Source: Tsukamurella paurometabola DSM 20162 (GTDB taxonomy: Bacteria > Actinomycetota > Actinomycetes > Mycobacteriales > Mycobacteriaceae). Taken from it: a stretch of 64,000 nt of DNA. Location: assembly GCF_000092225.1 (NCBI RefSeq), contig NC_014158.1, forward strand, positions 3,348,001-3,412,000, given 5' to 3'. Below, in pieces: positions 1 to 10,954 of the stretch. The notes below the pieces were generated by a model. That model made no database searches and had not been told where the DNA came from. It worked only from the letters and a program-made list of their open reading frames with translations. Both the position numbers and the translations under genes were made by a program. Numbering within the stretch: position 1 is the first letter of the stretch; the number at the start of each line of letters is the position of its first letter.

Positions 1-320
<320 letters not shown>

Positions 321-338
321 GAAGGGACGAGAAAAGAC

Positions 339-935
339 ATGAACGACGTCTTCAGTACCGCACCGCGTCAGCTCCTCGCCGGACTGCGCATGTTCGCCGT
401 ACTCACCGTGATCCTGGGCGGAATCTTCCCGCTGGTGATCTGGGGCGTAGGACAGGTGGCCTTCTCCAATGCCGCCAACGGCTCGCAGATCGAGCGTGAC
501 GGCCAGGTGGTCGGCTCGAAGCTGCTGGCGCAGGAGTTCGACGGTCCGCAGTGGTTCCACGCGCGGCCCTCGGCATCCGACTACGACACCACCGCGACCG
601 GCGGCTCCAACCTCGGCCCGTTCAGCGACAAGCTGGTGGCGCAGATCGAGGAGCGGCGAGCGCGGATCGCGGCGGAGGACTCCGTTCCCGGAAACCCCGT
701 GGCGCCCGCCGAGGTTCCCGCCGATGCGGTGACCGCCAGCTTCTCCGGCGTCGACCCGTACATCTCCCCCGCGTACGCGCGGCAGCAGGTGGCGCGCGTC
801 GCACAGGCGCGCAACCTCAGTGCCGAGCGGGTCACCGCGCTGGTCGGTGAGCACACGCAGGGCCGTCAGCTCGGCTACCTCGGGCAGGAACGGGTTAATG
901 TGGTGACTCTGAACCTGGCCCTGAGCTCGAAGTAG
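339..935 (+). CDS. kdpC: Potassium-transporting ATPase subunit KdpC
   Basis: A 198-residue protein of normal KdpC length. It has one N-terminal membrane helix (about residues 17-42) and a mostly exported domain. It carries family signatures such as SKLLAQEFDGPQWFHARPS and GSNLGPFS and a C-terminal LNLAL. KdpC stabilises the KdpA-KdpB complex and assists ATP binding. The ATG at 339 follows a purine-rich leader (gaagggacgagaaaagac). It lies 18 bases after kdpB and 27 before kdpD, so one operon is likely. Confidence 0.96.
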   Translation: MNDVFSTAPRQLLAGLRMFAVLTVILGGIFPLVIWGVGQVAFSNAANGSQIERDGQVVGSKLLAQEFDGPQWFHARPSASDYDTTATGGSNLGPFSDKLVAQIEERRARIAAEDSVPGNPVAPAEVPADAVTASFSGVDPYISPAYARQQVARVAQARNLSAERVTALVGEHTQGRQLGYLGQERVNVVTLNLALSSK

Positions 936-962
936 CGGACCGGAACGAGTAACGGAGGAGCG

Positions 963-3524
963 ATGCCGAAGGGGCAGCTACGCGTCTACCTCGGCGCCGC
1001 TCCGGGCGTGGGCAAGACCTACGCCATGCTCACCGAGGGCGCACGCCGGGCCGCCCGCGGTACGTCGGTGGTGGTGGGCTACGTCGAGACCCACGGCCGG
1101 CCGCAGACCGAGGCACAGGTCCTCGGCCTGGACGTGATCCCACGCCGACGCGTCGACTACCGCGGCGCCGTGCTCGAGGAGATGGACACCGACGCGGTGA
1201 TCGCGGCGCACCCCACCGTGGCCCTGGTCGACGAGCTCGCGCACACCAACGCACCGGGATCGCGGAACGACAAGCGCTGGCAGGACATCGCCCAGCTGCT
1301 CGAGGCGGGGATCACCGTGATCACCACGGTGAACATCCAGCACCTGGAATCGCTCGGCGACGTGGTCGAATCGATCACCGGCGTGCGCCAGCGCGAGACG
1401 ATCCCGGACGCGGTACTGCGCGCCGCCGACCAAGTGCAGCTGGTGGACATGACGCCGGAGGCGCTGCGCCGGCGCATGGCGCACGGCAACATCTACGCCC
1501 CGGACAAGGTGGACGCCGCGCTCTCCCACTTCTTCCGCGTCGGAAACCTCACGGCCTTGCGGGAACTCGCTCTGCTGTGGCTGGCCGACCGGGTCGACGA
1601 GAAGCTGGAGCAGTATCGCAGTGCTCAGGGCATCTCGACCGTGTGGCCCACCCGCGACCGCACCGTCGTCGCCCTGACCGGAGGCCCCGAGGGTGCGACG
1701 CTCCTGCGCCGCGGCGCCCGACTGGCCGCGAAGGGTGCGGGCGGCGAACTCAAGGCGCTGTACGTGGCACGCAGCGACGGGCTCTCCGGAGCCTCGCCCG
1801 CCGCGCTCACCCAGTTGCGGCAGCTCACCGAATCGCTGGGCGGAACCTTCCAGATCGTCACCGGCGACGATGTGGCAGCGGCGATCCTGCAGTACGCGCA
1901 GTCGATCAATGCGGCTCGGATCGTGCTGGGCCAGTCCCGGCACCGGCCGGTCGCCTCGCTACTGCGGCGCTCGGTCTCGGACGCGGTGATCGACGGTTCG
2001 GGCGATATCGATGTGAACGTGGTGACGCACGAGCGGGCGGTCTCGCAGCGCCGCCGCGGCCTGCCGCGGCTCGATCGCTCCGATTCGGCGCTGCTGGGGA
2101 CGCGGCGCACCATCGCCGGGTGGGTGCTGGCGCTCGCCGGTCCCCCGGCACTGACCGCCGTGCTCGCCAATACCCGGGACTATCACTCCTTCGCGACCGA
2201 GCTGATGCTCTATCTGATGCTGACGGTGGCGGTCGCCCTGGTCGGCGGCATCCGGCCGGCGGTGCCCGCGGCGCTGCTCGGGTCCGTGCTGCTCAACTAC
2301 TACTTCGCGCCGCCGCTGTACACGTTCACCGTCTCGTCGGGAGAGAACGTCTTCGCGGTGGTGATGTTCGTGCTCACCGCGATCGCCGTCGCGAGCGTGG
2401 TCTCGCTCGCCGCCCGGCAGACGGCCCGCGCGGCTCGGGCCCGGGCCGAGGCCGATGTGCTCTCCGGCTTGGCGGACACCCTGCTCGCCGCCGATCGGGA
2501 AGGACAGGCGGTGTTGCCCGCTCTGCTCGATCAGGCCGTGGCCACCTTCAGCCTGCGCGGCGCCTCGTTGCTGCGCCGCGAGGCACCGTCGGATCCGTGG
2601 ACGGTGGTGGCCGCCGAGGGCGACGCCCCGTCGACCCCGGAGGAGGCAACCGATTCCTCGCTCATCGGCGACACCGTGGCGCTCGCGGTGAACGGTCCGC
2701 CGCTGTCGGCGTCGGAGCACGGTTTGCTGGTGGCGTTCGCGGCGCATGCCGCGGCCCGCCTGGACCGGGAGGCGCTGTCGGCGGCAGCGAGCCGGGCGCG
2801 GGCGCTGGCCGAGGGCAACCGGGCACGGACGGCGCTGCTCAGCGCCGTCTCACACGACCTGAGGACGCCGCTCGCCGGGATCAAGGCGGCGGTCACCTCG
2901 CTGCGCAGCGACGACGTCGAATGGTCCGAGGAAGACGAGGCGGAGCTGCTCGAAACCATCGAGGAGAGCGCGGACCGGCTCGATTCGCTGGTGGGCAATC
3001 TGCTGGACATGTCGCGGCTGGAGTCGGATTCGCTGACGCTGCTCACCCGCGAGGTGGGCATCGAGGAGGTACTGCCCGCGATCTGGACGGCTCTGCCCGA
3101 TGCGGACCTGTCGTTCGAGTTCGCCGACGACGCTCCCACCGCGTACGCCGATCCCGGACTGTTGGAACGGGTTCTGGCGAATCTGGTGGAGAACGCGGTG
3201 CGCCATTCGGACGGCAAACCGGTGACGGTGGGCGTATCGGGAGTGCACACGCCCGATACCGGCGACCGGTTGCAGGTGCACGTGCGTGATCACGGTCCGG
3301 GCGTCCCGGAGGCGCAGCGTGAGGCCATGTTCGCGCCCTTCCAGCGGATGGGCGACGCCCCCGCCGGGAACGGTGTGGGACTGGGCCTGGCGGTGGCGCG
3401 CGGCCTCACCGAAGCGATGGGTGGCACGCTGACCGCGGAGGACACTCCCGGCGGCGGCCTCACCATGATCGTCGACCTACCGGCGGCGCAACCGGTCTCG
3501 CCGGAACCGAAGGAGATGTCGTGA
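963..3524 (+). CDS. kdpD: Osmosensitive K+ channel sensor histidine kinase KdpD
   Basis: An 853-residue membrane sensor kinase that responds to low K+ or osmotic stress and phosphorylates KdpE. In order it has the KdpD N-domain with P-loop GAAPGVGKTYAML (residues 10-22), a USP-like domain (about 230-350), four closely spaced membrane helices (about 380-490), a GAF-like region, the HisKA site SAVSHDLRTPL (His631) and an HATPase domain with NLVENAVRHS and GVGLGLAVA. GGAGGAG precedes the ATG. Its last four bases overlap the GTG of kdpE, which indicates translational coupling. It is close to the E. coli length. Confidence 0.97.
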   Translation: MPKGQLRVYLGAAPGVGKTYAMLTEGARRAARGTSVVVGYVETHGRPQTEAQVLGLDVIPRRRVDYRGAVLEEMDTDAVIAAHPTVALVDELAHTNAPGSRNDKRWQDIAQLLEAGITVITTVNIQHLESLGDVVESITGVRQRETIPDAVLRAADQVQLVDMTPEALRRRMAHGNIYAPDKVDAALSHFFRVGNLTALRELALLWLADRVDEKLEQYRSAQGISTVWPTRDRTVVALTGGPEGATLLRRGARLAAKGAGGELKALYVARSDGLSGASPAALTQLRQLTESLGGTFQIVTGDDVAAAILQYAQSINAARIVLGQSRHRPVASLLRRSVSDAVIDGSGDIDVNVVTHERAVSQRRRGLPRLDRSDSALLGTRRTIAGWVLALAGPPALTAVLANTRDYHSFATELMLYLMLTVAVALVGGIRPAVPAALLGSVLLNYYFAPPLYTFTVSSGENVFAVVMFVLTAIAVASVVSLAARQTARAARARAEADVLSGLADTLLAADREGQAVLPALLDQAVATFSLRGASLLRREAPSDPWTVVAAEGDAPSTPEEATDSSLIGDTVALAVNGPPLSASEHGLLVAFAAHAAARLDREALSAAASRARALAEGNRARTALLSAVSHDLRTPLAGIKAAVTSLRSDDVEWSEEDEAELLETIEESADRLDSLVGNLLDMSRLESDSLTLLTREVGIEEVLPAIWTALPDADLSFEFADDAPTAYADPGLLERVLANLVENAVRHSDGKPVTVGVSGVHTPDTGDRLQVHVRDHGPGVPEAQREAMFAPFQRMGDAPAGNGVGLGLAVARGLTEAMGGTLTAEDTPGGGLTMIVDLPAAQPVSPEPKEMS

Positions 3525-4195
3525 CGTTCGTGTTGGTGGTCGACGACGAGCCGGCGATCTGCCGGACGCTGCGGATCAATCTCAAGGCCCGAGGCTACGA
3601 GGTGGAGACGGCGACCGATGGCCGGTCGGCGTTGCAGATCGCCCGCGAGCGGACGCCCGATGTCGTGATCCTCGATCTCGGTCTGCCGGACATCGACGGG
3701 GTGACGGTGCTGTCCAAGCTGCGTGAGTTCTGCGCGTCACCGGTGATCGTGCTGTCGGCGCGGCATGGGAGCGACGACAAGGTCGAATCGCTCGACGCCG
3801 GTGCCGACGACTACGTGACCAAGCCCTTCGGTATGGACGAGTTCCTCGCCCGGGTGCGGGCGCAGGTGCGGCGGACGGGACTGGTGGATGCGCCGGCGCC
3901 GGTGGTCACCGATGCCTTCGAGGTGAACTTCGAGGCGCGGACGGTGACTCGCGACGGTAAGCCCGTGCGGCTCACGCCCACCGAGTGGAAGATCGTGGAC
4001 GTGCTGGTGCGCAATGCCGATCGCCTGGTCTCGCAGCAGACCCTGCTGCACGAGGTGTGGGGCCCGTCGTACTCGCGCGAGACGAACTACCTGCGGGTGT
4101 ACCTGGCGCAGCTGCGCCGCAAGTTGGAGCCCGACCCCGCGCACCCCCGGTATTTCGTCACCGAGCCCGGGATGGGGTACCGCTTCATCCCGTAA
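3521..4195 (+). CDS. kdpE: KDP operon response regulator KdpE
   Basis: A 224-residue OmpR-family regulator. The receiver domain holds acidic residues VVDDE at the start, phospho-acceptor Asp52 (VVILDLGLPD) and a conserved Lys (VTKPF). The C-terminal winged helix contains LTPTEWKIVDVLV and YLRVYLAQLRRKLE. The GTG start lies in a 4-base overlap with the kdpD stop. Phosphorylated KdpE is expected to activate the kdp structural genes. The next gene is convergent and begins its stop codon 9 bases away, leaving little room for a terminator. Confidence 0.96.
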   Translation: MTFVLVVDDEPAICRTLRINLKARGYEVETATDGRSALQIARERTPDVVILDLGLPDIDGVTVLSKLREFCASPVIVLSARHGSDDKVESLDAGADDYVTKPFGMDEFLARVRAQVRRTGLVDAPAPVVTDAFEVNFEARTVTRDGKPVRLTPTEWKIVDVLVRNADRLVSQQTLLHEVWGPSYSRETNYLRVYLAQLRRKLEPDPAHPRYFVTEPGMGYRFIP

Positions 4196-4204
4196 CGCCG
4201 TCCT

Positions 4205-5179
4205 TCAGCGCGGGTCGGCCGGCCCCAACGATGCCGGCAACCCGGCGAGCACGAACAGCTCCGCGGGATCGAGGAACGCCGAGACGTGCGTGAGGGCGCC
4301 GTCGGTGAACGTGAGCACATCCAGCTGGAAGGGCCGCCATACATCGCTGCCGCCATCGCGCAGGTACATGGCGGCGGAGGGAAGGCCGTTGCACACCGTG
4401 GGGATCATCCGCAGATCGCCCGCGGCCTGTGCGGGGCACTGGGTACGCGAAAGCATGCCGATCTCCTCGGCGCCGCGGTACCAGCCCGGGATCGGCGGCA
4501 TCTCCCAGGTGGCGTCGGCGGCGAGTACCCGCACCACGCCGTCGATATCGTGCCGCTCGAAGGCGGCGCAGAACTCCTGCCACACCGCCCGCTCGCGATC
4601 GTCGAGCTCGGCGGCCTTGCGTCCCTCCTGCGGAGCGCCCGCGCCGATCGAGGCACGGGCACGTTGCAGCGCGCTGTTCGCCGACGCGACGGTGGTCTCC
4701 AGCGCGGCAGCCGTCTCCGCCGCGGAGAAGTCGAGCACATCGCGCAGGATGAGAGCCGCGCGTTGTTTCGCGGGCAGGCCCTGCAGTGCCGCGACCATCG
4801 CCAGCCCTATGCTTTCGCGCACGATGATGCTCTCCCCCGGATCGCCGAGCGCGGCATCCGGGAGCGGCTGGAGCCACAACACCTCGGTCGACGGTGCCAC
4901 CGGCTCCAGCGGATCGGCCGGTTCACCGCCCAGCCCGACGGGGAGCACCCGCCGGGTCTGGGAGGCGGTGAGGCACACGTTGGTCGCGATGCGGTACATC
5001 CAGGTGCGCACCGACGACCGGCCCTCGAAGCGGTGGAACGCCTTCCACGCCCGCAGGTAGGTCTCCTGCACCAGGTCCTCGGCGTCGGACGCCGATCCGG
5101 ACATCCGGTAGCAGTGGGCGAGCAGCTCAGCGCGCAACGGTGCGGTGAGCTCGTCGAAGCCCGCGTCGGCGACGGTCAT
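4205..5179 (-). CDS. ECF sigma factor with C-terminal SnoaL/NTF2-like domain (SigG-like)
   Basis: A 324-residue extracytoplasmic-function sigma factor. Region 2 (about residues 8-70) includes AEDLVQETYLRAWKAF and TWMYRIATNVCL; region 4 (about 120-170) includes LPAKQRAALILRDVLDFSAAETAAAL. An extra domain of roughly 130 residues follows and resembles SnoaL/NTF2 folds (GVVRVLAADATWEMPP, WYRGAEEI), as in mycobacterial SigG and SigJ types, where it modulates activity in place of an anti-sigma factor. I chose the ATG at 5179 because it overlaps the stop of the upstream VOC gene (TGATG); a longer in-frame start would run into that gene. Its regulon is not visible here. Confidence 0.9.
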   Translation of the reverse strand: MTVADAGFDELTAPLRAELLAHCYRMSGSASDAEDLVQETYLRAWKAFHRFEGRSSVRTWMYRIATNVCLTASQTRRVLPVGLGGEPADPLEPVAPSTEVLWLQPLPDAALGDPGESIIVRESIGLAMVAALQGLPAKQRAALILRDVLDFSAAETAAALETTVASANSALQRARASIGAGAPQEGRKAAELDDRERAVWQEFCAAFERHDIDGVVRVLAADATWEMPPIPGWYRGAEEIGMLSRTQCPAQAAGDLRMIPTVCNGLPSAAMYLRDGGSDVWRPFQLDVLTFTDGALTHVSAFLDPAELFVLAGLPASLGPADPR

Positions 5180-5604
5180 CAGCCCTGCGCGGCCACGTGC
5201 TCGGGGCCGGCTTCGGCGGCGGCCGGGTCCATCCACATGATCTCCCAACCGTGGCCGTCGGGATCGTCGAAGGAACGGCCGTACATGAAGCCGTGATCCT
5301 CGGAGCGCCCCTCCTTACCGCCGGCCGCGACGGCCCGGTTCACCACGGCGTCGACCTCCTCACGGCTCTCGGCACTCAGTGCCACGAGCACCTCTTTGTG
5401 CCCGGGCACGGCGGTGGTGGCCTCGTGGAAGGTGCCGAAGAACTCGGTCGTGAGCAGCATGGCCGCGATGTTCTCACCCAGTTCGACCGCGAGCGCGTTC
5501 TCATCACTGAAGTTCTCGTTGATCGTGTAACCGACCGCGGTGAAGAAGTCGCGCGAGCGCTGGACATCGGCGACGGGCAGGTTCACGAAGATCATCTTGT
5601 GCAT
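5179..5604 (-). CDS. VOC-family (glyoxalase/bleomycin-resistance fold) protein
   Basis: A 141-residue single-domain protein beginning MHKMIFVNLPVADVQRS with the pattern of one vicinal-oxygen-chelate module. A SRDFFTAVGY stretch is followed by a C-terminal FDDPDGHGWEIMW. Related proteins act as lyases, dioxygenases or binding proteins, often with a divalent metal; the substrate cannot be read from sequence. The ATG at 5604 is preceded by AGGAGA at good spacing, so I prefer it to the in-frame start 45 bases upstream. It is translationally coupled to the sigma-factor gene, suggesting the two are expressed together. Confidence 0.85.
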   Translation of the reverse strand: MHKMIFVNLPVADVQRSRDFFTAVGYTINENFSDENALAVELGENIAAMLLTTEFFGTFHEATTAVPGHKEVLVALSAESREEVDAVVNRAVAAGGKEGRSEDHGFMYGRSFDDPDGHGWEIMWMDPAAAEAGPEHVAAQG

Positions 5605-5706
5605 GGTGTCTCTCCTGGTGTCGTGGCATCCGCTCTCGAATGCCGTCACATGGTTAGACCGGTCTGCGCGGCGGAACTCATCGCTTCGACAGAATATTTT
5701 TCTCGA
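5605..5706. promoter_or_regulatory. Intergenic region with a perfect 10-bp palindrome
   Basis: This 102-base gap precedes the VOC-sigma operon (minus strand) and follows the decarboxylase gene. It contains AGACCGGTCT at 5656-5665, a possible regulator site, and an A/T-rich run around 5690-5700. No convincing terminator is visible. A promoter for the VOC-sigma pair is inferred from position only. Confidence 0.3.
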
Positions 5707-7942
<2,236 letters not shown>

Positions 7943-7946
<4 letters not shown>

Positions 7947-7994
7947 TTCACCACCTTCATCGTCATCCTGGAGTCCACGCGGACGATGGCCGGA
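7943..7994 (-). pseudogene. lrp: 3' remnant of the lrp/asnC-type regulator gene, cut off by IS110
   Basis: Read on the minus strand, the bases just outside the insertion sequence encode PAIVRVDSRMTMKVVK followed by TGA. This is a typical C-terminal strand of an Lrp/AsnC protein. Joined to the fragment ending ...THLMGDP on the other side of the element, it restores a full-length product in the same frame. The TGA lies inside the GTGA overlap with the downstream kinase gene. The remnant has no start of its own. Confidence 0.85.
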
Positions 7995-8009
7995 TTCTCA
8001 ATGATCCTG

Positions 8010-9224
8010 TCAAGCGGCGGCCGCGGTGATTTGCGGGGCGGCTGGCTGCCAGGTTCGGTTGTCGCGGATGAGGGCGTAGAGCACGTTGACGCGGCGGCGT
8101 GCCAGGCAAATAGTCGCGGGGACGTGCTTCTTTCCCTGAGCGCGTTTTCGCTGGTAGTAGTCTTTGGCGGCGGGATCCCAGCGAGCAGCGCTCACCGCTG
8201 ACAGATACATCACTCTGCGCAGTCCGCGGTGGTAGCGCTGGGGCGTGCATAAGCGTCCGGTCCGTTTGCCAGAGTCTTTCGTGACGGGTGCGAGGCCGGC
8301 CCACGACGCGAGATGATCTGCGGAGAGAATCCGTGAGGTATCGCCGACGGCGGCTAGAAATTCGGCGCCGAGGCGAAATCCCATGCCGGGCAGGCTCACA
8401 ATCGCTTCGGCGAGCGGATGGCGGCGAAACCGTTCCTCGATGGCGGCGTCGGCCGCCTTGATCCGCTTATCGAGGTCGATCACCCCCTGTGCAAGCTCGG
8501 CTACCAGATCTGCGGCGATGGCCTCGCCGGGCAGGGTAATCGACTGCGCCTTAGCCGCGGTGACGGCGGCTTCGGCGATTGGACCTGCGTTCCGCACCCC
8601 TGCATCGGCTAGGACTCGGGTGATCCGTGTGATCCCCGATCGGCGGATTGCCTGGGGCCGCTGGTAGCGGGCCAAAAGCGCGATCCACCCGCGATCGGTG
8701 GAAGGCTGTGCAGCCCGCTCCAGCGCAGGACTGATGGCGACCAGCTGCTGCCGCAGCCGATTGATCGTGCGGGTGCGGTCGGCCACCAGATCCTCACGGT
8801 GAGCGGTGAGCATCGATAGCTCGGTGACCAGGTCATCGTTGGGGCGCAGCAGCGGAAGATCATCGCCCCGCATGCGCCCCTGGTCTGCGATAACCCTCGC
8901 ATCTTTGGCGTCGCTCTTTGCCTCGCCGCCTCGGTAGATCGCCGAGGCCTGCCAGACGGCGCGACCAGTCAGATACCGCACGGAATGCCCGGCTGCGGCG
9001 AGCATCGTCAGCAGGAGGGTCGCGTAAGTGGTGGTCAGGTCCACCGTCCACGACACGGTGCCATCGCGAGATTCAACTTCGGTGATCGCCGCAGCGATCG
9101 AGACCTCATCGTTGGCAACCTTACGAGAGGAGATCACCTTTCCGGCGTCGTCGCAGACAGCCATCCAGTGGAACTCCTTGCCAACATCTACCCCTACCCA
9201 CCAACGACTTTCGCTCTTCACCAT
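8010..9224 (-). CDS. IS110-family transposase (DEDD recombinase)
   Basis: A 404-residue transposase. The N-terminal RuvC-like DEDD domain shows GVDVGKEFH (D13) and KSDAKDARVIAD (D105, D108). The second acidic position is Asp in TVDLTTTYATLL (about D62) where many members have Glu. The C-terminal Tnp domain contains SLPGMGFRLGAEFLAAVGD and HLASWAGLAPVTKDSGKRTG with conserved serines (S307, S318). ATG 9224 is preceded by AGGAGCG; longer starts would reach into the non-coding end. The reading frame is unbroken, so the enzyme may be active. It acts on DNA together with an RNA guide in characterised IS110 relatives. Confidence 0.95.
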   Translation of the reverse strand: MVKSESRWWVGVDVGKEFHWMAVCDDAGKVISSRKVANDEVSIAAAITEVESRDGTVSWTVDLTTTYATLLLTMLAAAGHSVRYLTGRAVWQASAIYRGGEAKSDAKDARVIADQGRMRGDDLPLLRPNDDLVTELSMLTAHREDLVADRTRTINRLRQQLVAISPALERAAQPSTDRGWIALLARYQRPQAIRRSGITRITRVLADAGVRNAGPIAEAAVTAAKAQSITLPGEAIAADLVAELAQGVIDLDKRIKAADAAIEERFRRHPLAEAIVSLPGMGFRLGAEFLAAVGDTSRILSADHLASWAGLAPVTKDSGKRTGRLCTPQRYHRGLRRVMYLSAVSAARWDPAAKDYYQRKRAQGKKHVPATICLARRRVNVLYALIRDNRTWQPAAPQITAAAA

Positions 9225-9470
9225 CTGCGCTCCTGTTCGCTTGTTAGCCCTGTGAGGTGGACCCGATGGGCATCCTCGCCAGCAGGTCCTTAAACAAGCG
9301 ATCGATTTCGCAGATCTCAATCAGCGGCCCGAGGACACCCAGACAGATCGGGTAGCCAATCCGGCCCAGCCGCACCGTAAGGCCGGCAACACCCTAACTA
9401 GCCTCGCCCGATCTGCCCGGGCTTGCAGCCGAACGTAATCCATCGCGCTCGCCTGCACCTATGAACTTAA
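9225..9470 (-). ncRNA. Non-coding left end of IS110; probable bridge RNA locus
   Basis: This 246-base stretch lies between the lrp junction and the transposase start and has no credible gene. In IS110 elements with the non-coding segment upstream of the transposase (IS621 is the studied example), that segment encodes the bridge RNA that pairs with target and donor DNA. Position, size and orientation fit. I could not assign target- or donor-binding loops by eye, so the RNA is inferred from family knowledge and not seen directly. Confidence 0.5.
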
Positions 9471-9471
9471 G

Positions 9472-9855
9472 GATCACCCATGAGATGGGTGGTGAGCCAC
9501 TTCTCGAAGGCCTCCGTATCGGCGACGCGCACCCGGATCAGGTAGTCGGGCAGACCGAACATGCGACGCACCTCGATCACCTCGTCCATCGCGGCGACGC
9601 GAGATTCGAAGGCCTCCACCGACGCCCGGTCGTTGGCAGTGAGATCCGCGTTGATGAGTACCTCGAATCCCCTACCGAGTGCGGCGGGGTCGAGCACGGC
9701 GGTGTACCCGGTGATCACACCGTCGGCCTCGAGGCGGCGCACCCGGCGCAGGCACGGCGCAGGAGTCAGGCCGACGCGATGCGCCAGTTCCTGATTGGTC
9801 AGACGTCCGTCTTTGACCAGTTCGTCCAATATTGCTCGATCCAAGGAATCCACCG
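9472..9855 (-). pseudogene. lrp: Lrp/AsnC-type regulator, C-terminally truncated by IS110
   Basis: 128 codons remain, from a GTG at 9855 (VDSLDRAILDEL) to the IS junction. They include the winged-helix DNA-binding domain (LTNQELAHRVGLTPAPCLRRVRRLEADGVI) and most of the RAM ligand-binding domain (DYLIRVRVADTEAFEKWLT). The frame runs only one codon into the element and stops (TAA 9467-9469), losing the last 15 residues found at 7943-7994. GTGs at 9871-9873 and 9880 are alternative starts. The loss removes the final RAM strand used in oligomer contacts, so function is doubtful. Divergent position to azlCD matches the lrp-brnFE arrangement of Corynebacterium. Confidence 0.85.
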
Positions 9856-9864
9856 CACTATTAT

Positions 9865-9879
9865 TGCGCACATAGCGCA
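9865..9879. promoter_or_regulatory. Candidate Lrp operator in the lrp-azlC divergent region
   Basis: TGCGC-acata-GCGCA is a perfect inverted repeat with 5-bp arms. A related tgcgcgc tract recurs at about 9906. Both lie between the divergent lrp and azlC genes, where an autoregulating Lrp would bind. TACGAT at 9922-9927 is a possible -10 for azlC and would make that message leaderless from 9935; no good -35 accompanies it. Confidence 0.4.
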
Positions 9880-9934
9880 CTCTCGGCGAAATTTGGCAAC
9901 CCTATTGCGCGCACTTCGAAATACGATTGTTCTC

Positions 9935-10627
9935 GTGAAGGTTCCCTCCCGTGTCGCGGTCGTCTGGTTCGGATTGTTCGTTCTCGGACTCGGTTTCGGC
10001 GTCGTCGTCACCAGTCACGGCCTCCCCTGGTGGATGGCCCCGATCACCTCGGCAGTGGTGCTCGCGGGTTCCGTGGAGTTTCTCCTGGTGGGAATGCTCG
10101 CCGCCGCAACACCATTGGCGGCGATCGCCGCGACCGCCTTCCTGGTCAACTCGCGGCACCTGTTCTACGGACTCACCTTCCCGATCCAGGCCGTGCGCGG
10201 CCGGCTCGCCAAGGCCTACAGCGTCTTCGCACTCGTCGACGAGGCGTACGTCTTGGTGACCACCGCACCGTCGCAGTCGGTCACGGGGCGCCGGATCCTG
10301 TTGACCCAGGCGGGATTGCACGCTTCCTGGGTGGCCGGATCGCTCTGCGGCGCACTCGCGGGCGGCGCCTACCTCAGGGACGTCCCCGGCGTGGACTTCG
10401 TTCTCACCGCGCTGTTCGTGGTGCTGGTGATCGACGCCTACAGCGCCGATCGGGATCGGATGACCGCCGCACTCGCCGTCGGCGCCGCACTGCTGGGCGT
10501 GATCGCCTCACCGGGTGCGATGCTGCTGGTGGCGATGGGAACGTTCGCGGGCCTGGTGGTGATGCGGCACTTCCTGGCACGACGCTCGGCGTCCGCGAAC
10601 GAGCACACGGAGATGGTCGATGCCTAG
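9935..10627 (+). CDS. azlC: AzlC-family branched-chain amino-acid exporter, large subunit (BrnF-like)
   Basis: A 230-residue polytopic membrane protein with the AzlC signature region FLVNSRHLFYGLTF and several hydrophobic helices. With AzlD it forms a two-component exporter of branched-chain amino acids (BrnFE in Corynebacterium, also methionine). I start at GTG 9935 (VKVPSRVAVVWF); in-frame codons further upstream run back through the lrp gene and are not credible. It overlaps azlD by 8 bases. The Lrp partner that would activate it in response to Leu, Ile or Met is disrupted next door. Confidence 0.85.
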   Translation: MKVPSRVAVVWFGLFVLGLGFGVVVTSHGLPWWMAPITSAVVLAGSVEFLLVGMLAAATPLAAIAATAFLVNSRHLFYGLTFPIQAVRGRLAKAYSVFALVDEAYVLVTTAPSQSVTGRRILLTQAGLHASWVAGSLCGALAGGAYLRDVPGVDFVLTALFVVLVIDAYSADRDRMTAALAVGAALLGVIASPGAMLLVAMGTFAGLVVMRHFLARRSASANEHTEMVDA

Positions 10628-10946
10628 CGCGTCGTATCTGCTCGCCGGGGTCGCGGTGACCGCGGGCGTGACCTTCGCGCTGCGGCTGGCCCCGTTCGCC
10701 CTGGCGAGCGCGCTGCGCGGGTCGCCCCTGCTCGCGGACTTCGGCCGCTGGATGCCGGCCGGCGCGGCGATCGTGCTCGCGGTGTACTGCCTGGCATCGG
10801 TCGACTACGCCGCGGCATCGCACGGGATTCCGCAACTGGCGGGCGTGGCCGTGACGGCGGCGGTCCACCTGGCGCGCCGGAACGCCGTGCTCAGCATCAT
10901 CGCCGGGACCGCTGCGTGCATCGCGCTGAGCTACGCCCTGGCCTGA
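10620..10946 (+). CDS. azlD: AzlD-family branched-chain amino-acid exporter, small subunit (BrnE-like)
   Basis: A 108-residue hydrophobic protein with about four membrane helices, exactly the length of Corynebacterium BrnE. It has the AzlD-type pattern TFALRLAPFAL near the N-terminus and PQLAGVAVTAAVHLARRNAVLSIIAGTA near the C-terminus. The ATG at 10620 overlaps the end of azlC by 8 bases, so the pair is translationally coupled and presumably equimolar. The following hydrolase begins 8 bases after its stop. Confidence 0.85.
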   Translation: MPSASYLLAGVAVTAGVTFALRLAPFALASALRGSPLLADFGRWMPAGAAIVLAVYCLASVDYAAASHGIPQLAGVAVTAAVHLARRNAVLSIIAGTAACIALSYALA

Positions 10947-10954
10947 GTGGCACC

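Larger units (their letters stand above)
7992..9474 (-). mobile_element. IS110-family insertion sequence inserted in lrp
   Basis: The element is about 1.48 kb and interrupts lrp. Both junctions carry the tetranucleotide GGAT on the plus strand (7992-7995 and 9471-9474), so the exact ends are ambiguous by up to four bases, as expected for recombination at a short shared core. There are no long terminal inverted repeats, which fits the IS110 subgroup. It holds one intact transposase gene and about 245 bases of non-coding DNA upstream of that gene (9225-9470); only about 15 bases lie beyond the transposase stop. Element and lrp share orientation. Confidence 0.88.

Noticed and set aside
978-3293. 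Long open frames opposite and across kdpD (up to about 570 codons)
   Set aside because: They are shadows of a high-GC gene with intact KdpD domains; the translations are Arg/Gly/Ala-rich without family features.
9461-9934. N-terminal extension of azlC back to 9461
   Set aside because: It runs through the antisense of lrp and out of the IS element; AzlC homology begins near 9935.
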